A stretch of DNA of 7,351 nt from Bacilli bacterium (lineage in GTDB: Bacteria; Bacillota_I; Bacilli_A; RF39; UBA660). The stretch covers positions 1 through 7,351 of the forward strand of contig CAADST010000128.1 in assembly GCA_900751815.1 (NCBI GenBank), in the 5' to 3' direction. The notes beneath the pieces were generated by a model. The model had not been told where the DNA came from. It made no database searches and saw nothing but the letters and a program-made list of their open reading frames with translations. The translations under genes were made by a program, and so were the position numbers. Below, piece by piece: positions 6,146 to 7,351 of this stretch (positions within the stretch are counted from its first letter, which is position 1; each line of letters opens with the position of its first letter).

Positions 6146-7351
6146 ATGAAGTTTTGTGAAAAACTCCAAAAGTTAAGAAAGGAAAAAGGTTATTCTCAAG
6201 AACAACTAGCAGATTTACTAGATGTTTCAAGACAATCAGTATCTAAATGGGAAAGTGGTACAACATACCCCGAAATGGATAAATTATTAAGTCTATGTAA
6301 AATATTTAATGTTTCGCTAGATGAACTAACTAATGATGAAATTACTGATAAGAATATAATGGATAAGAAGAAAAACAATTTTAGCAACATCTTCTATGCA
6401 ATACTTGATATGATTAATAAAAGTATTGAAATGTTTAAAAATATGAGTAAAAAAGAACTGGCTAAATGTATTACGGAATTAATAATTTTATTTGTAATAT
6501 TATTAGTTTTAAAAATACCATTTAATTATATTAATGCATCAGTACGAGATATATTTATTAATTTTTCTCCAAAAGCATTTGATATATTAAATAGTATTTG
6601 GTTATTTTTATCAAATGTAATTTATCTAATTTTATTCGTTACAATATTTATCTTTGTTTATAAAAGTAGATTTCTAGATAAATATAATGGAGTAGCAAAA
6701 GTAAAAGAAAAAGTTAATAAAGAAGAAAATGAGGAAAAAACTGAAGTTATTAAAGAAGAAATAAAAATACCAGAAAAAGCCGAAAAACATTCATTTGTTA
6801 TTTTTGATGTACTAGGAAGATTATTTACAATTTTTATTAAGATATGTTTATTCTTTATATTAATGCTTGTTTTATTATTTTTTATAATACTAGTAATTGG
6901 TACAACTCTATCTTTAATTGCTGAATTTATTGGCATTCATTTTATCGGAATATTTATAACTTTACTTGGAGCAACAGTTGTTTTAGGAATTATTACAGAA
7001 CTATTAATTAGATTTTTGTTAAGTAGTACTATTCCTTTTAAAAGAATGTTTTGGGTATTTATGAGTAGTATTGTTGTATTTGGTATTGGTTGTGCTACTG
7101 CCACTTATGAATTTACTAGAGTAGAATACATTGATAAACTTCCTATCAATGCTAAATTAGAAACAGAAGAATATGTCTTTGATATGCAAGATAATTTAGT
7201 AGTTTCAATTGGTGGCTATTATGATTTAGAATATGTAGTTGATGATACTTTAACTGATCAAATAAAAGTAAATGTGGAATATTATGAAGATTATTTAAGT
7301 ATGAATGTGGAAATATTTAATAAATATTTAAATGCTTATAATTATGTTCCA
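6146..7351 (+). CDS. XRE-family transmembrane regulator, 3'-truncated by window edge
   Basis: The frame runs open from the ATG at 6146 to the window end (402 codons, no stop). Residues 1-63 are an XRE/Cro-C1 helix-turn-helix: KLRKEKGYSQEQLADLLDVS, then RQSVSKWESGTTYPEMDKL, a very typical DNA-binding domain. The rest is membrane protein: hydrophobic segments near 108-125, 148-172, 222-255, 262-291 and 301-321, with a Lys/Glu-rich loop at 173-215. With the helix-turn-helix inside, five crossings place the charged loop and the KR at 299-300 inside and residues from 322 on outside, in line with the positive-inside rule. The outer part (NAKLETEEYVFDMQDN onward) is beta-like and I do not recognise it. 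It looks like a one-component regulator sensing a signal at the membrane or wall. The next gene upstream is a wall hydrolase. The start is set by GAGGTGGTGA (6133-6142). Target genes are unknown. Confidence 0.88.
   Translation, partial: MKFCEKLQKLRKEKGYSQEQLADLLDVSRQSVSKWESGTTYPEMDKLLSLCKIFNVSLDELTNDEITDKNIMDKKKNNFSNIFYAILDMINKSIEMFKNMSKKELAKCITELIILFVILLVLKIPFNYINASVRDIFINFSPKAFDILNSIWLFLSNVIYLILFVTIFIFVYKSRFLDKYNGVAKVKEKVNKEENEEKTEVIKEEIKIPEKAEKHSFVIFDVLGRLFTIFIKICLFFILMLVLLFFIILVIGTTLSLIAEFIGIHFIGIFITLLGATVVLGIITELLIRFLLSSTIPFKRMFWVFMSSIVVFGIGCATATYEFTRVEYIDKLPINAKLETEEYVFDMQDNLVVSIGGYYDLEYVVDDTLTDQIKVNVEYYEDYLSMNVEIFNKYLNAYNYVP

Noticed and set aside
6658..6936. Open frame on the - strand across the membrane part of the regulator.
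   Set aside because: Its Asn/Lys/Ser-rich product is the antisense of Lys/Glu and hydrophobic codons, and no ribosome binding site or known domain is seen.

Overview
This is an AT-rich, gene-dense stretch with every recognised gene on the + strand. The organism is most likely a low-GC Gram-positive bacterium (Bacillota, probably Bacilli, possibly an uncultured gut lineage of the RF39/Erysipelotrichia kind). The evidence is the strong A/T codon bias, G-rich ribosome binding sites, the neighbourhood of uvrA, lgt and trxB, and surface proteins with InlB-type and DUF5011-type domains joined to a GH25 lysozyme. TGA is used as a stop (trxB) and Trp is read from TGG, so the code is standard and not the Mycoplasma code. 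The lineage is an inference from style; no marker gene such as rRNA is present.

Left part (1-4202): a housekeeping block. It starts inside uvrA (nucleotide excision repair, about 110 N-terminal residues off the window), followed 25 nt later by lgt (lipoprotein diacylglyceryl transferase) and, with no gap at all, by trxB (thioredoxin reductase). In Bacillus the same genes lie in a uvrB-uvrA-hprK-lgt-...-trxB neighbourhood; here hprK is not between uvrA and lgt. The last gene that looks translationally linked is a small membrane-anchored protein with one InlB B-repeat (4210-4518).

Middle part (4519-6009): a hairpin plus T-run terminator (4563-4594), a 40-residue single-pass membrane protein (4617-4739), and a membrane-anchored GH25 muramidase with Ig-like domains (4789-6009).

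Right part (6010-7351): an intergenic segment rich in inverted repeats, then an XRE-type helix-turn-helix protein fused to about five membrane segments and an outer C-terminal domain (start 6146, cut by the window end). Its predicted topology puts the DNA-binding domain inside and the C-terminal domain outside, which suggests a one-component transmembrane regulator.

The most unusual signal is non-coding. The segments before the 40-residue gene and before the regulator share a 26-nt block (24/26 identical), an upstream GGTTGC-type motif, and the same start context (GGTGGTGAATTATG) at nearly the same distance. In the first copy the shared block is the 5' arm of the terminator, so the pair may be attenuator-like leaders or a dispersed intergenic element. 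I cannot tell which from one window. A perfect 26-bp palindrome inside trxB is a second oddity. I see no complete new defence or mobile system here.
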